Shown here: positions 1 through 6,700 of the stretch, in pieces | How positions within the stretch are numbered: the stretch's first letter is position 1 | Layout: the number at the start of each line of letters is the position of its first letter | Source: Clostridium sp. | GTDB lineage: Bacteria; Bacillota; Clostridia; Clostridiales; Clostridiaceae | Reading direction: 5' to 3' | NCBI RefSeq assembly: GCF_018372875.1 | Contig: NZ_JAHAIF010000072.1 | Location: 1 to 11,241 of the forward strand | DNA length: 11,241 bases | The notes under the pieces: model-generated | The model's input: only the letters and a program-made list of their open reading frames with translations | The model's database searches: none | Told to the model about the DNA's origin: nothing | Position numbers and translations under genes: made by a program

Positions 1-48
1 TGTGTTTAAGTACAAATAATATCTAAAGGTTATTCGTAAAATAGGAAA

Positions 49-98
49 AAAGGAGCTGTCGCTAACGGATTTTATTCCGCTAATGCGACAGCTCCTTT
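49..98 (-). terminator. Intrinsic terminator of the metallophosphoesterase gene, probably bidirectional
   Basis: A perfect 14-bp inverted repeat (arms 49-62 and 85-98, core GGAGCTGTCGC) encloses a 22-nt loop that can itself form a small CGGA/TCCG hairpin. On the minus strand the 3' arm runs into a T tract (complement of 45-51). The first arm overlaps the stop codon of the leftward gene ending at 97, so the terminator is fused to the gene end. Confidence 0.9.
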
Positions 99-1215
99 AA
101 TTATGTAGTTTAATCATTACTATTTCAGAAGAACTACCTATTCTTATAGGAGGTCCCCATGTTCCAAAGCCAGAAGTAACTACAACGGAAGTGTTTTGGA
201 ATTTTCCTAATCCATAATCAATATCAAATAATATATCAGTTATTAAATTAATAGGAGAAATCTGACCTTTATGTGTATGACCAGATACCTGTAAATCAAT
301 GTTATTATTTATTGATTCGTCTAAATATTGGGGGTTGTGATCTATAACTATAACAGGTTTATCAGCATTAAAATTATTTATTGAATTTTTAATAACATTT
401 AAAGAGTCTCTTTCTCCGTTATATCTTTTTACAGTAGTATCATCTCTGCCAATTAAGTAGAAAGAATCATTAATTAAAGTTATTTCATCTCTTAGCACAT
501 TCACATTTACTTTGGAAAGCATATTTTCTAATTCCTCTGCTTCACCAGTATAGAAATCATGATTTCCAAGGGATAGATATGTTCCATATTTACTTTTTAT
601 ATTTTTTAATGAATCTAGCATATCTTTTTCTTTAACAGGGTTTAAATCACTATCTACTAAATCTCCTGCAATTAGGATTATATCACCATTTAATGAATTG
701 ATTTTTTCAACCAAAGTATTTAATCTGTTATTTTCAATAACTTCACCTAAATGTATATCAGAAACAAGCACTATGTTAACATCATCTTTTAAAGCTTTAT
801 CTATTTTTATATCATAATTTTTAATGGAAATTGAGTGACTAAAATATGTACCTATACATACCAATATTAATGATAGAAGTATAGAATAAAAATATAAGTC
901 TAAATTTAAGTTTTTATTTTTAAATATTCTATAAATAATAAAGGATATTATAAATAATAAAATTATGTAAAAAAGAAAAGCTAGATAATATGATCCAATA
1001 AAATATAAGATTTTATTTATAAGTGTTGGAACATAATTTTTGATAAGCTCATAAAGAATAAAGGAAGAACTTAATAAGACAAATATAATAATAAATAATT
1101 TGGAATTTATATTTATCCTATTATTAATTGACTTATATATTCTTTTACCAATAAGATAATTAATTAATCCATATACAAATATAAAGACAATAATACCTAA
1201 AATCAATTTTATCAT
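97..1215 (-). CDS. Membrane-anchored metallophosphoesterase (YkuE/YaeI-like)
   Basis: The protein is 372 aa from the ATG, or 369 aa from a TTG at codon 4. The N-terminal 127 residues hold about four hydrophobic segments (near 4-23, 39-59, 68-97, 108-127). The C-terminal domain has the calcineurin-like metallophosphoesterase motifs in order: SDIHLG (152-157), GDLVD (184-188), GNHD (217-220), DHNP (292-295) and GHTHKGQ (312-318). These are the family's dinuclear metal ligands, so the fold and catalytic type are well supported. The substrate is not evident. Relatives of the YkuE type act on lipid-linked or nucleotide phosphoesters at the membrane, and whether that holds here is inference. It is the last gene of a leftward group with mtnN 49 nt upstream and ends inside its terminator. 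For the choice of start see the ribosome binding site entry at 1204-1220. Confidence 0.9.
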   Translation of the reverse strand: MIKLILGIIVFIFVYGLINYLIGKRIYKSINNRININSKLFIIIFVLLSSSFILYELIKNYVPTLINKILYFIGSYYLAFLFYIILLFIISFIIYRIFKNKNLNLDLYFYSILLSLILVCIGTYFSHSISIKNYDIKIDKALKDDVNIVLVSDIHLGEVIENNRLNTLVEKINSLNGDIILIAGDLVDSDLNPVKEKDMLDSLKNIKSKYGTYLSLGNHDFYTGEAEELENMLSKVNVNVLRDEITLINDSFYLIGRDDTTVKRYNGERDSLNVIKNSINNFNADKPVIVIDHNPQYLDESINNNIDLQVSGHTHKGQISPINLITDILFDIDYGLGKFQNTSVVVTSGFGTWGPPIRIGSSSEIVMIKLHN

Positions 1216-1220
1216 CTCCT
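1204..1220 (-). promoter_or_regulatory. Ribosome binding site favouring a TTG start for the phosphoesterase
   Basis: On the minus strand AGGAG (1216-1220) directly abuts the ATG at 1213-1215, with no spacer. The fourth codon, TTG (1204-1206), lies 9 nt from AGGAG, which is normal spacing. Translation therefore more likely begins at the TTG, which shortens the protein by three residues (Met-Ile-Lys). This is inferred from spacing only. Confidence 0.55.
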
Positions 1221-1227
1221 ATAAAGA

Positions 1228-1256
1228 TACCTACTAACTAAAATAGCTAGTAGGTA
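1228..1256 (-). terminator. Hairpin between mtnN and the phosphoesterase gene; possible weak terminator or attenuator
   Basis: Arms 1228-1240 and 1244-1256 form a 13-bp stem around a 3-nt loop. The single non-Watson-Crick position is a G-U pair in minus-strand RNA but an A-C mismatch in plus-strand RNA, so the structure is built for leftward transcripts. The following tract (TCTTTAT on the minus strand) is a poor U-run and leads straight into the next ribosome binding site. Partial read-through or an mRNA-stability role is as likely as full termination. Confidence 0.55.
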
Positions 1257-1264
1257 TAATATTA

Positions 1265-1960
1265 TTAATTAAAAGAAAGTAACATTTCTTTTAATATTGA
1301 AGTGGAGTTTTTAACTGCTATTGGAGTGAACTTTTCAAAGTCCATATGAGCTCCATTATTAGCATTATCAGATATTGATCTAATAACTACAACAGGAATG
1401 TTGTTTAAGTAGCAAACATGAGCAATACTTGCACCTTCCATCTCGCAAGATAAAGCATTAAATTCCTTTTCTAGCCACTTAATTTTTTCTACATCAGCAA
1501 CAAATACATCTCCAGATACTATTCTACCTGTAAAAGTATTGAAACCTCCAACCTTTTCACATGCCTTATTTGCTAATTCTATTAAAGAAGAATCACATTT
1601 AAAGTCGAAAGTATCCATTCTAGGAACTTGACCATGTGGGTCTCCAAATGCAGTAGTATCCATATCATGTTCAACTAAGTTAGTAGCTATAACTACATCA
1701 CCAGGATATATATCTTTTCCTATACCACCAGCAACACCAACATTTATAACCTTATCTACATTAAATTCAGATACTAATATTTGTGTACATACAGCTGCGT
1801 TTACCTTTCCAATTCCACAAACTACAGCAATTACGTCATTATTCCAAAGTTTACCTTTGTTAAAAGTCATTCCAGCTTTTGTGGTTGAAGAATCAAGTTG
1901 CATATCTTTTAATAATATTTCTAATTCTTCACTCATTGCAGCGATTATTCCTAAAGTCAT
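1265..1960 (-). CDS. mtnN: 5'-methylthioadenosine/S-adenosylhomocysteine nucleosidase
   Basis: This cytosolic enzyme hydrolyses the glycosidic bond of methylthioadenosine and S-adenosylhomocysteine. It releases adenine and feeds methionine salvage and the activated methyl cycle, and from S-ribosylhomocysteine it can feed AI-2 synthesis. The 231-aa length is typical of the family. Visible motifs are the N-terminal GIIAAMSEELE with the expected acid at Glu12, the glycine-rich VGVAGGIG (74-81), the CEMEGAS ribose-binding motif (172-178, Glu173 and Glu175) and the catalytic aspartate in RSISDNAN (Asp198). The start is clear: AGGAGG (1970-1975) lies 9 nt before the ATG. It follows the CPBP gene by 57 nt on the same strand and may share its transcript. 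No own promoter is convincing. Confidence 0.97.
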   Translation of the reverse strand: MTLGIIAAMSEELEILLKDMQLDSSTTKAGMTFNKGKLWNNDVIAVVCGIGKVNAAVCTQILVSEFNVDKVINVGVAGGIGKDIYPGDVVIATNLVEHDMDTTAFGDPHGQVPRMDTFDFKCDSSLIELANKACEKVGGFNTFTGRIVSGDVFVADVEKIKWLEKEFNALSCEMEGASIAHVCYLNNIPVVVIRSISDNANNGAHMDFEKFTPIAVKNSTSILKEMLLSFN

Positions 1961-2017
1961 TCTATTTATCCTCCTAAAAGTGTTTTATTCATAAAATAAT
2001 ATTTATAGTTTAACATA

Positions 2018-2887
2018 TTACGTTTCGTCATTGGAATATAAATTTTCATCTATTGGTATTATCCTGATAAAACGTCTTTCATAATTAAGATGCATATGTT
2101 TTTTCAAATAAATAAGTACAGGAATACTTATTAAACAGGAAATTACTATATTAAAAGCTATTCCGCCAACAGTTAAAGGAATTAAAAAGAAAAGTGGAGT
2201 AATGTTATTAAAGAAGTGGCAGTAAATAGCTAAGTATAAAGAATGTGTCTTACAATATATATAACCAATTATTAATGCTAGTAAAAATGCATTTACTCCC
2301 TGATGGAAGTTACCATGTGCAAAAGCAAATAATAAGGAAGATATAATAATAGCTGTAGAAGGATTATATCTTTTAAGCATACCATTTAATATTATTCCCC
2401 TAAAAATAACTTCTTCTATTATGGGTGCTATTATACAGACAGATAATATGGCATAAATAAGAGAACTATTTAAAGTTTGCTCAGCTTGTATAAGAGTATC
2501 ATTTTCAGGTATTCTAAGCATCATTGGCAAAATAAAAGCGTCAAATAATAGTCTAAAAACTATAAGTAATAATGTAATATGGAAAATTGTTTTTTTATTA
2601 ACTTTTTTAAATGTATTTAGTTCATTTGTTCTTTTTCCAAATATTTTATTAAGTATAAGTATTTCAATGGGTAAGGTAAATAATCTTACTATTGCAAAGA
2701 TAGAAATAATTGTAGCTTCTGATTTAGATTGAAAACATAAGGCATATATCAAAACCATAATAATAGCATCAACAAATAGCCACAATAAAATTACGCCCAT
2801 ACTTTTCCAAAATCCAATATCAAATTCTATATTTTCGTTTTCTATATTTTTTAAAGGACTGAAAATATTTTGCATTAAATTTCTCAT
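2018..2887 (-). CDS. CPBP-family intramembrane glutamic endopeptidase
   Basis: A 289-aa polytopic membrane protein of the CAAX protease and bacteriocin-processing (Abi/CPBP) family. The conserved core is present in order: EEVIFR (158-163, the EExxxR motif), FAHGNFHQG (188-196, with His191) and HFFNN (224-228). About six to eight hydrophobic helices flank these motifs. The family cleaves substrates within the membrane, and in Firmicutes members have been linked to peptide pheromone processing and bacteriocin self-immunity. No bacteriocin or pheromone gene is visible nearby, so the substrate is unknown. Start: a G-rich Shine-Dalgarno (complement of 2894-2900) lies 6 nt before the ATG. It is the first gene of the leftward group, with a good promoter upstream. 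Confidence 0.92.
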   Translation of the reverse strand: MRNLMQNIFSPLKNIENENIEFDIGFWKSMGVILLWLFVDAIIMVLIYALCFQSKSEATIISIFAIVRLFTLPIEILILNKIFGKRTNELNTFKKVNKKTIFHITLLLIVFRLLFDAFILPMMLRIPENDTLIQAEQTLNSSLIYAILSVCIIAPIIEEVIFRGIILNGMLKRYNPSTAIIISSLLFAFAHGNFHQGVNAFLLALIIGYIYCKTHSLYLAIYCHFFNNITPLFFLIPLTVGGIAFNIVISCLISIPVLIYLKKHMHLNYERRFIRIIPIDENLYSNDET

Positions 2888-2916
2888 AGAATTCCCCCCT
2901 ATAAACTTATATTTTA

Positions 2917-2946
2917 ATTATATACAATAACTGGGATTTATAACAA
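2917..2946 (-). promoter_or_regulatory. Promoter of the leftward CPBP-mtnN-phosphoesterase group
   Basis: Minus strand: -35 TTGTTA (2941-2946), 18-nt spacer, -10 TATAAT (2917-2922, full consensus). The -10 lies about 30 nt from the CPBP start codon. Confidence 0.65.
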
Positions 2947-2966
2947 TAAATAAAGAGATAATAGGG

Positions 2967-2995
2967 TTGTAATAATGTAAGATATAAAATAAAAT
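2967..2995 (+). promoter_or_regulatory. Promoter of tcdA
   Basis: Plus strand: -35 TTGTAA (2967-2972), 17-nt spacer, -10 TAAAAT (2990-2995). It is back to back with the leftward promoter at 2917-2946. The surrounding DNA is very AT-rich, so the exact hexamers are a best fit. Confidence 0.5.
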
Positions 2996-3033
2996 AAATT
3001 AATAAAATCTTTAATAGTAAGGAGAGATTAGGA

Positions 3034-3792
3034 ATGTTGCAACATCCTTTATCTAGAACAGAATTATTAATTGGAAAAGATGGTTTAGATAAATTAAGAA
3101 ATAGCAAAGTAATGATATTTGGAGTAGGAGGAGTAGGAAGTTATACTGTAGAAGCATTAACAAGAGCTGGAGTAGGAACTTTAATATTAGTTGATGATGA
3201 TACTGTATGTCTTACAAACCTAAATAGACAAATACACGCTACTTATAAAACTATAAGTAAAGTTAAAGTTGAAGTTATGAAAGAAAGAATTCTTTCTATA
3301 AACAGAAAGTGTGAGGTGATAACTCATCAAGTATTTGTAACTAAAGAAAATATTCCGGAATTAATTCCAGATGATGTTGATTATGTAGTTGACGCAATTG
3401 ATACAGTATCAGCAAAGATTGCCTTAGCTGAATATTGTTCTGCTAAAGGAATAAGAATTATGAGTTCAATGGGCACAGGAAATAAATTTGATCCAACTCA
3501 ATTTAAGGTAACTGATATATATAAGACTAAGGTATGTCCATTAGCTAAAGTTATGAGGTATGAATTAAAGAGAAGAGGAGTAAAGAAACTTAAGGTTGTT
3601 TATTCTGAAGAAATACCAACAAAACCAAAAACAGAAGATGTAGTGACATGTAAAACTGGATGTGTTTGTACTGGTGAATCAACTAAAAAGTGTGCAGCAA
3701 AAAGACAAATACCAGGAAGTATGTCATTTGTTCCGCCTGTTGCGGGTATGATAATAGCTGGAGAAGTTGTTAAGGATATATTGTCTATGTAA
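3034..3792 (+). CDS. tcdA: tRNA threonylcarbamoyladenosine dehydratase (ThiF/E1-like)
   Basis: TcdA (CsdL) uses ATP to convert the t6A base at tRNA position 37 to its cyclic form, ct6A. The 252-aa protein has the E1-like adenylating fold: nucleotide loop GVGGVGS (30-36), the acidic strand end VDDD (53-56), the TNLNRQ segment (61-66) with its conserved Arg, and the DAIDT motif (120-124). The C-terminal part carries several cysteines (168, 206, 210, 212, 220), with three close together in CKTGCVC. The clustered cysteines may bind metal, but this is inference. Start: AAGGAG (3019-3024) lies 9 nt before the ATG. The length and absence of a ThiS-like partner nearby favour TcdA over ThiF, MoeB or HesA. 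It is monocistronic between its promoter and a terminator. Confidence 0.9.
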   Translation: MLQHPLSRTELLIGKDGLDKLRNSKVMIFGVGGVGSYTVEALTRAGVGTLILVDDDTVCLTNLNRQIHATYKTISKVKVEVMKERILSINRKCEVITHQVFVTKENIPELIPDDVDYVVDAIDTVSAKIALAEYCSAKGIRIMSSMGTGNKFDPTQFKVTDIYKTKVCPLAKVMRYELKRRGVKKLKVVYSEEIPTKPKTEDVVTCKTGCVCTGESTKKCAAKRQIPGSMSFVPPVAGMIIAGEVVKDILSM

Positions 3793-3797
3793 AAGTA

Positions 3798-3838
3798 AAA
3801 GAGCTGTTGTAAGGTTCATAAACTTTACAGCGCTCTTT
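3798..3838 (+). terminator. Terminator between convergent tcdA and the DUF4230 gene
   Basis: Imperfect hairpin with arms about 3798-3816 and 3821-3838. AAAGAGC pairs with GCTCTTT at the base, and a second helix (TGTAAGGTT with AACTTTACA) sits above a small bulge. T-rich tails exist in both directions, so it can serve both converging genes. It starts 5 nt after the tcdA stop. Confidence 0.8.
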
Positions 3839-3920
3839 GTTAATATGAAGAACTTATATTTATATAAATATAAAAACATATAAATATACCAATATATCAA
3901 TATATGAATATAGGTCTATT

Positions 3921-4580
3921 TTATTTATATATAAACGTTGTTTTAATGTCTTCTCCAAGAATAGTTTTTAAAAATTTATCTAAAGCTATGTTGCTAGAAG
4001 AGCAAGCTTTATCATATAAATCTTTAGAATTCATTTTGTTGGTGAATCGTTTCTTTACTTCTCTTTCTATTACACCATACTCTTCTGCATTTAATTCTAT
4101 ATCTCCAAATCTAAGTAATCCTGTCACAGCTTCCTCATAAATTGTTTTGTCGTGATTTATATTTATTGAGTATACTGTGGGGGATGAGATATCAAGCTCT
4201 ACATCTCTAGTAGAAGAATTCATTTTTAAATCGGAAGAGGAAATTTGAGATAAATCAATCATATAAGAACAATCAGCAAAATAAGTTATCTCTTTATATT
4301 TTTTAAATATACTAAAGTCTCCCCAACTATCATCAACAGTAATTGTCTCTGATAGCTCAAGCTCTAAGGGAATTAATAGATTAGTTTCATTTATATTATT
4401 TATAATGCTCTCCTCTGTTAGATATTTAACTCCTGTACCTGATGCATCCGGAAGTGTCCATTGCTTTTTCGATTTTGAAGGAATTATAAAAATAGTATAT
4501 CCAATAAAGATACCTAAAAAAATAAGTATACAAGGAATTAATAAAGAGTTTTTTTGTTTATTCTTTTTTAATAACTTTAT
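3921..4580 (-). CDS. DUF4230-type membrane-anchored protein, probable AUA start
   Basis: The frame is open from 4580 to the stop at 3921, 219 codons. The first ATG is only at 4260-4262, codon 107. Upstream of it the translation is protein-like: a basic N-terminus (KLLKKNKQK), one hydrophobic helix at about 13-33, then an extracytoplasmic domain. The domain resembles DUF4230, with an ELxxxxETI stretch, a YMIDLSQI strand matching the family's GIDLSxI region, then DVELDISSPTVYSI, and a charged C-terminal helix. The family assignment is from memory of its pattern and its function is unknown. The start is assigned from AAGGAGG (4588-4594), which sits 7 nt from an ATA codon (4578-4580). An in-frame TAA lies just upstream and no ATG, GTG or TTG occurs before codon 107. 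A short ATG-initiated product would lose the anchor and half the domain. It is divergent from the GNAT gene. Confidence 0.8.
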   Translation of the reverse strand: MKLLKKNKQKNSLLIPCILIFLGIFIGYTIFIIPSKSKKQWTLPDASGTGVKYLTEESIINNINETNLLIPLELELSETITVDDSWGDFSIFKKYKEITYFADCSYMIDLSQISSSDLKMNSSTRDVELDISSPTVYSININHDKTIYEEAVTGLLRFGDIELNAEEYGVIEREVKKRFTNKMNSKDLYDKACSSSNIALDKFLKTILGEDIKTTFIYK

Positions 4581-4594
4581 GGGAAAACCTCCTT
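4578..4594 (-). promoter_or_regulatory. Ribosome binding site pointing to an ATA start codon
   Basis: Minus strand: AAGGAGG (complement of 4588-4594), 7-nt spacer TTTTCCC, then ATA AAG TTA TTA. Strength and spacing are ideal, yet the codon at the expected start is ATA. Either translation starts at AUA or an ATG has recently mutated (one G to A change). Confidence 0.7.
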
Positions 4595-4673
4595 ATATAA
4601 TTAATTTTAATTAAATATATGAGGAAGACTATAAATATATGTTAAATTGATTAATTTCATAACAGTGCGCTTC

Positions 4674-4708
4674 TTGTATTGTAAAGATTTTAAACTATAA
4701 TATATAAT
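4674..4708 (+). promoter_or_regulatory. Promoter of the GNAT-glcT operon
   Basis: Two overlapping fits are present: -35 TTGTAT (4674-4679) with a 16-nt spacer and -10 TATAAT (4696-4701), or -35 TTGTAA (4679-4684) with an 18-nt spacer and -10 TATAAT (4703-4708). Either would start the transcript about 30-40 nt before the GNAT start codon. Confidence 0.6.
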
Positions 4709-4743
4709 AGGTTATTATATATGATGTTTTAGGAGATGACTTT

Positions 4744-5679
4744 ATGCCACAGACATTGGGAGTAAGCATTTTAAAAAGTCCTAGTAATTCTAATGAGTAT
4801 ATTATAAAAGATAAGGATAAAATAAATATTGGTAGATTTATAATTACGGATTTAGATGAAGAGAATAGAAAATGTGATATTAAGTTTAAATTTTATAGAG
4901 TTAATGATCAAGATTTGCTAACTGAAACTTTAAAGTTAGTATTAAAAGCTGTATTTAATGAAATACGAGTAAATAAAATTAATATCTTTATTTCTGAACT
5001 TATTCCTGTAAGTCCTTTCTTAGATTTAGGGTTCGTTCTAGAAGGGATATTTAATGAAAATATATATTCACAAGGAAATTATTTTAGTGAATTATCTATG
5101 GGGATAAATAGAAGTGATTATAATTATGGAAACAGAATAAGTTTAGTGAATATAGAAGGTAAAGATTTTAATATTAAGTTATTAACTCCAGAGCATGCAC
5201 AAAATCTGTTGGATTATTATATAAGAAATAAAAAACATCTAGAACCATTTGAGCCTGTAAGGGATAACAGTTTTTATACTTATGAAGTACAAAAAAATAT
5301 ATTGAGTGATAGTTATAGACAATTTTTAAATGGAACAGCAGTAGACTTAGGTATATTTAAAGATGATTATCTAATAGGAAAGCTTAAATTGTCTAATATA
5401 GTATATGGAATTTTTAAAAGTGGAATACTTGGATATTCTATTGATAAGGATGAACAAGGCAAAGGATATATGAAGGAAGCTGTTAACTTAGTTGTTAATT
5501 ATGCATTTCAGGATTTAGATATTCATAGAGTAGAGGCTTCAGCCTTAGTTGATAATGAACCTTCAAAGCACGTATTAATTGGTTGTGGCTTTAAAGAGTT
5601 AGGAATAAATAAAAAGTATTTGTATATAAATGGTGGATGGAAAGATCATATTACCTATTATAAAGTAAGGGGTGATTAA
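4744..5679 (+). CDS. Two-domain GNAT-family N-acetyltransferase (RimJ/RimL-like C-terminal half)
   Basis: The protein is 311 aa, about twice a single GNAT domain. The C-terminal half (about 140-311) is a RimJ/RimL-type acetyltransferase. It has a YSIDKDEQGKGYMKEA stretch (231-246) holding the acetyl-CoA pyrophosphate loop, followed by a VEASALVDNEPS strand and turn (Asn271, Ser274), CGF (281-283), and a WKDHITYY end. The N-terminal 120 residues look like a degenerate GNAT copy (GRFIITDLDEE near 30-40, LGFVLEGIF near 95-103) without a clear acetyl-CoA loop. The acetyl-acceptor is unknown; the family includes protein N-terminal and small-molecule acetylases. Start: AGGAG (4731-4735) lies 8 nt before the ATG. 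The stop is 3 nt before glcT and its last codons contain the glcT ribosome binding site, so the two are co-transcribed and likely translationally coupled. Confidence 0.85.
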   Translation: MPQTLGVSILKSPSNSNEYIIKDKDKINIGRFIITDLDEENRKCDIKFKFYRVNDQDLLTETLKLVLKAVFNEIRVNKINIFISELIPVSPFLDLGFVLEGIFNENIYSQGNYFSELSMGINRSDYNYGNRISLVNIEGKDFNIKLLTPEHAQNLLDYYIRNKKHLEPFEPVRDNSFYTYEVQKNILSDSYRQFLNGTAVDLGIFKDDYLIGKLKLSNIVYGIFKSGILGYSIDKDEQGKGYMKEAVNLVVNYAFQDLDIHRVEASALVDNEPSKHVLIGCGFKELGINKKYLYINGGWKDHITYYKVRGD

Positions 5680-5685
5680 AGGTTG
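5667..5685 (+). promoter_or_regulatory. glcT ribosome binding site and TTG start
   Basis: The Shine-Dalgarno AAGGGGTG (5667-5674) overlaps the last codons of the upstream GNAT gene, and the TTG start follows at 5683. No ATG occurs near enough to fit the conserved N-terminus of the RNA-binding domain, so the TTG start is well supported. The weak start plus overlap suggests translation coupled to the acetyltransferase. Confidence 0.75.
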
Positions 5686-6528
5686 ATTTTAAATAATGAT
5701 GAAATAGTAACTAAGATATTTAACAATAACATAATATTAGTAAATTCAGAGGATAAAGAAAAAATCTTATTTGCTAAGGGAATAGGATTTGGTAAGAAAC
5801 CTGGATATGTTATACCAAAAGGAATAAAAGTAGATAAAATATTTACTATTGCAGATAGTGATAATATTGAAAATCTTAATACTATGATAGAAAAAGTAGA
5901 TAATGACTTCTTTGTTGTATGTGAAGAGGCTATATATGAAATATCGGAAAAAATAAATCAAGAACTAAATGAAAGTATTCATATAGGATTAATTGATCAC
6001 CTTTATTTTGCAATAAAAAGATTAAAAAATAATGAAGAGATTGAAAATCCATTTTTAGTTGAGATAGAAACACTATATTCTAAGGAATATATGTTAGCAG
6101 ATATGGTTGCTAAAAAGGTGGGAGCATATTGTAATGTAGATATACCTGATGGTGAAATTGCATTTATAGCACTTCATATACATTCAGCAATAAATAATGG
6201 AAAGATATCAAATACATTAAAAAATAGTTATTTAGGAAGTACCATAGTAGAACATGTTGAAGATAGGTTAAATATAGAAATAGATAGGAAATCACTAGAT
6301 TATGCTAGATTCTTAACCCATATTAAATTTGCTATTCAAAGAATTATGGAAAATATAAATATAAACAATGAGCTTACAAAAATTATTAAGTCAAGTTATA
6401 AAGAGTCATTTTCTATAGCAGAAGAAGTGGCTGAAATTATAGAGGATGAATTGGGTATAAAAGTAATGGAAGATGAAGTGACATTTTTAACAATTCATAT
6501 AGAAAGATTTAGAATGTCAATTAGATAA
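5683..6528 (+). CDS. glcT: PRD-containing transcription antiterminator, GlcT type
   Basis: A 281-aa protein of the BglG/SacY family. The N-terminal CAT RNA-binding domain spans about 1-58 (VTKIFNNNIILV, then GKGIGFGKKPG-like AKGIGFGKKPG at 31-41). PRD1 covers about 65-172, with His100, His106, His165 and His167. PRD2 covers about 173-281, with His213 and His272. In the family, unphosphorylated or properly phosphorylated dimers bind RAT hairpins and prevent a competing terminator from forming. PTS phosphorylation of PRD histidines by the cognate EII or HPr sets activity. Three RAT-terminator leaders lie within the next 3.6 kb, before ptsG, crr and nagE, and they identify the likely targets. 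Start: TTG (5683-5685) preceded at 8 nt by AAGGGGTG (5667-5674), inside the end of the GNAT gene. LicT is the main alternative name; the glucose-type RATs and the ptsG neighbour favour GlcT. Confidence 0.92.
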   Translation: MILNNDEIVTKIFNNNIILVNSEDKEKILFAKGIGFGKKPGYVIPKGIKVDKIFTIADSDNIENLNTMIEKVDNDFFVVCEEAIYEISEKINQELNESIHIGLIDHLYFAIKRLKNNEEIENPFLVEIETLYSKEYMLADMVAKKVGAYCNVDIPDGEIAFIALHIHSAINNGKISNTLKNSYLGSTIVEHVEDRLNIEIDRKSLDYARFLTHIKFAIQRIMENININNELTKIIKSSYKESFSIAEEVAEIIEDELGIKVMEDEVTFLTIHIERFRMSIR

Positions 6529-6537
6529 TAATTATAA

Positions 6538-6560
6538 AAAAAACTTCACATGAGTTTTTT
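6538..6560 (+). terminator. Weak hairpin after glcT
   Basis: AAAAAACT (6538-6545) pairs with AGTTTTTT (6553-6560) around a 7-nt loop, 10 nt after the glcT stop. The stem is almost all A-T, so termination may be partial. It separates the GNAT-glcT unit from the ptsG leader. Confidence 0.5.
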
Positions 6561-6586
6561 GTTATGATATTATTAATTTATAAATT
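6559..6586 (+). promoter_or_regulatory. Candidate ptsG promoter
   Basis: Best fit is TTGTTA (6559-6564), a 16-nt spacer and TAAATT (6581-6586), just upstream of the RAT element. The region is AT-rich and the match is moderate. A promoter is expected here because the RAT should lie near the 5' end of the transcript. Confidence 0.35.
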
Positions 6587-6595
6587 AAATAAAGT

Positions 6596-6625
6596 AAGGT
6601 GTAACTGGTAATGCAGGCAAGACTT
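6596..6625 (+). promoter_or_regulatory. RAT antiterminator element of ptsG
   Basis: The core GTGTAACTG (6600-6608, counting the extra G as loop) and GCAGGCAAGACTT (6613-6625) match the GlcT/LicT-type RAT pattern of a short stem (CTG/CAG), internal loops and a basal pair block (AAG with CTT). The last seven bases, AAGACTT, are also the 5' arm of the downstream terminator, so the two folds exclude each other. It is more diverged than the crr element (GTAAC instead of GTTAC, GGCAAG instead of GGCATAAG). Confidence 0.8.
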
Positions 6626-6700
6626 GATAGAAGTATTTTAGTTTACTTATTAGGAATAATTATAAGTAGATTTAGAAATGCTATAATTGAGTCTTTTTTT
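6619..6700 (+). terminator. Regulated terminator in the ptsG leader
   Basis: AAGACTTGAT (6619-6628) pairs with ATTGAGTCTT (6686-6695), including two G-U pairs, followed by a T run to 6700. The large enclosed region folds further: AGTATTT (6632-6638) with AAATGCT (6676-6682), and TACTTAT (6644-6650) with ATAAGTA (6662-6668). This gives one long, interrupted hairpin. It overlaps the RAT by seven bases, the expected arrangement for protein-dependent antitermination. Confidence 0.75.

Noticed and set aside
2907..3107. 66-codon minus-strand frame between the CPBP gene and tcdA
   Set aside because: It covers both divergent promoters and the start of tcdA, and has no ribosome binding site or recognisable sequence.
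4262..4594. DUF4230 gene as a pseudogene with a lost 5' half
   Set aside because: The frame upstream of the first ATG is uninterrupted, and has a good membrane anchor and a well-spaced Shine-Dalgarno. Only the start codon is unusual, so a live gene with an AUA start is preferred.
4405..4614. 69-codon plus-strand frame in the DUF4230 region
   Set aside because: It is antisense to the N-terminal half of the DUF4230 gene, whose frame is continuous and has a strong ribosome binding site.
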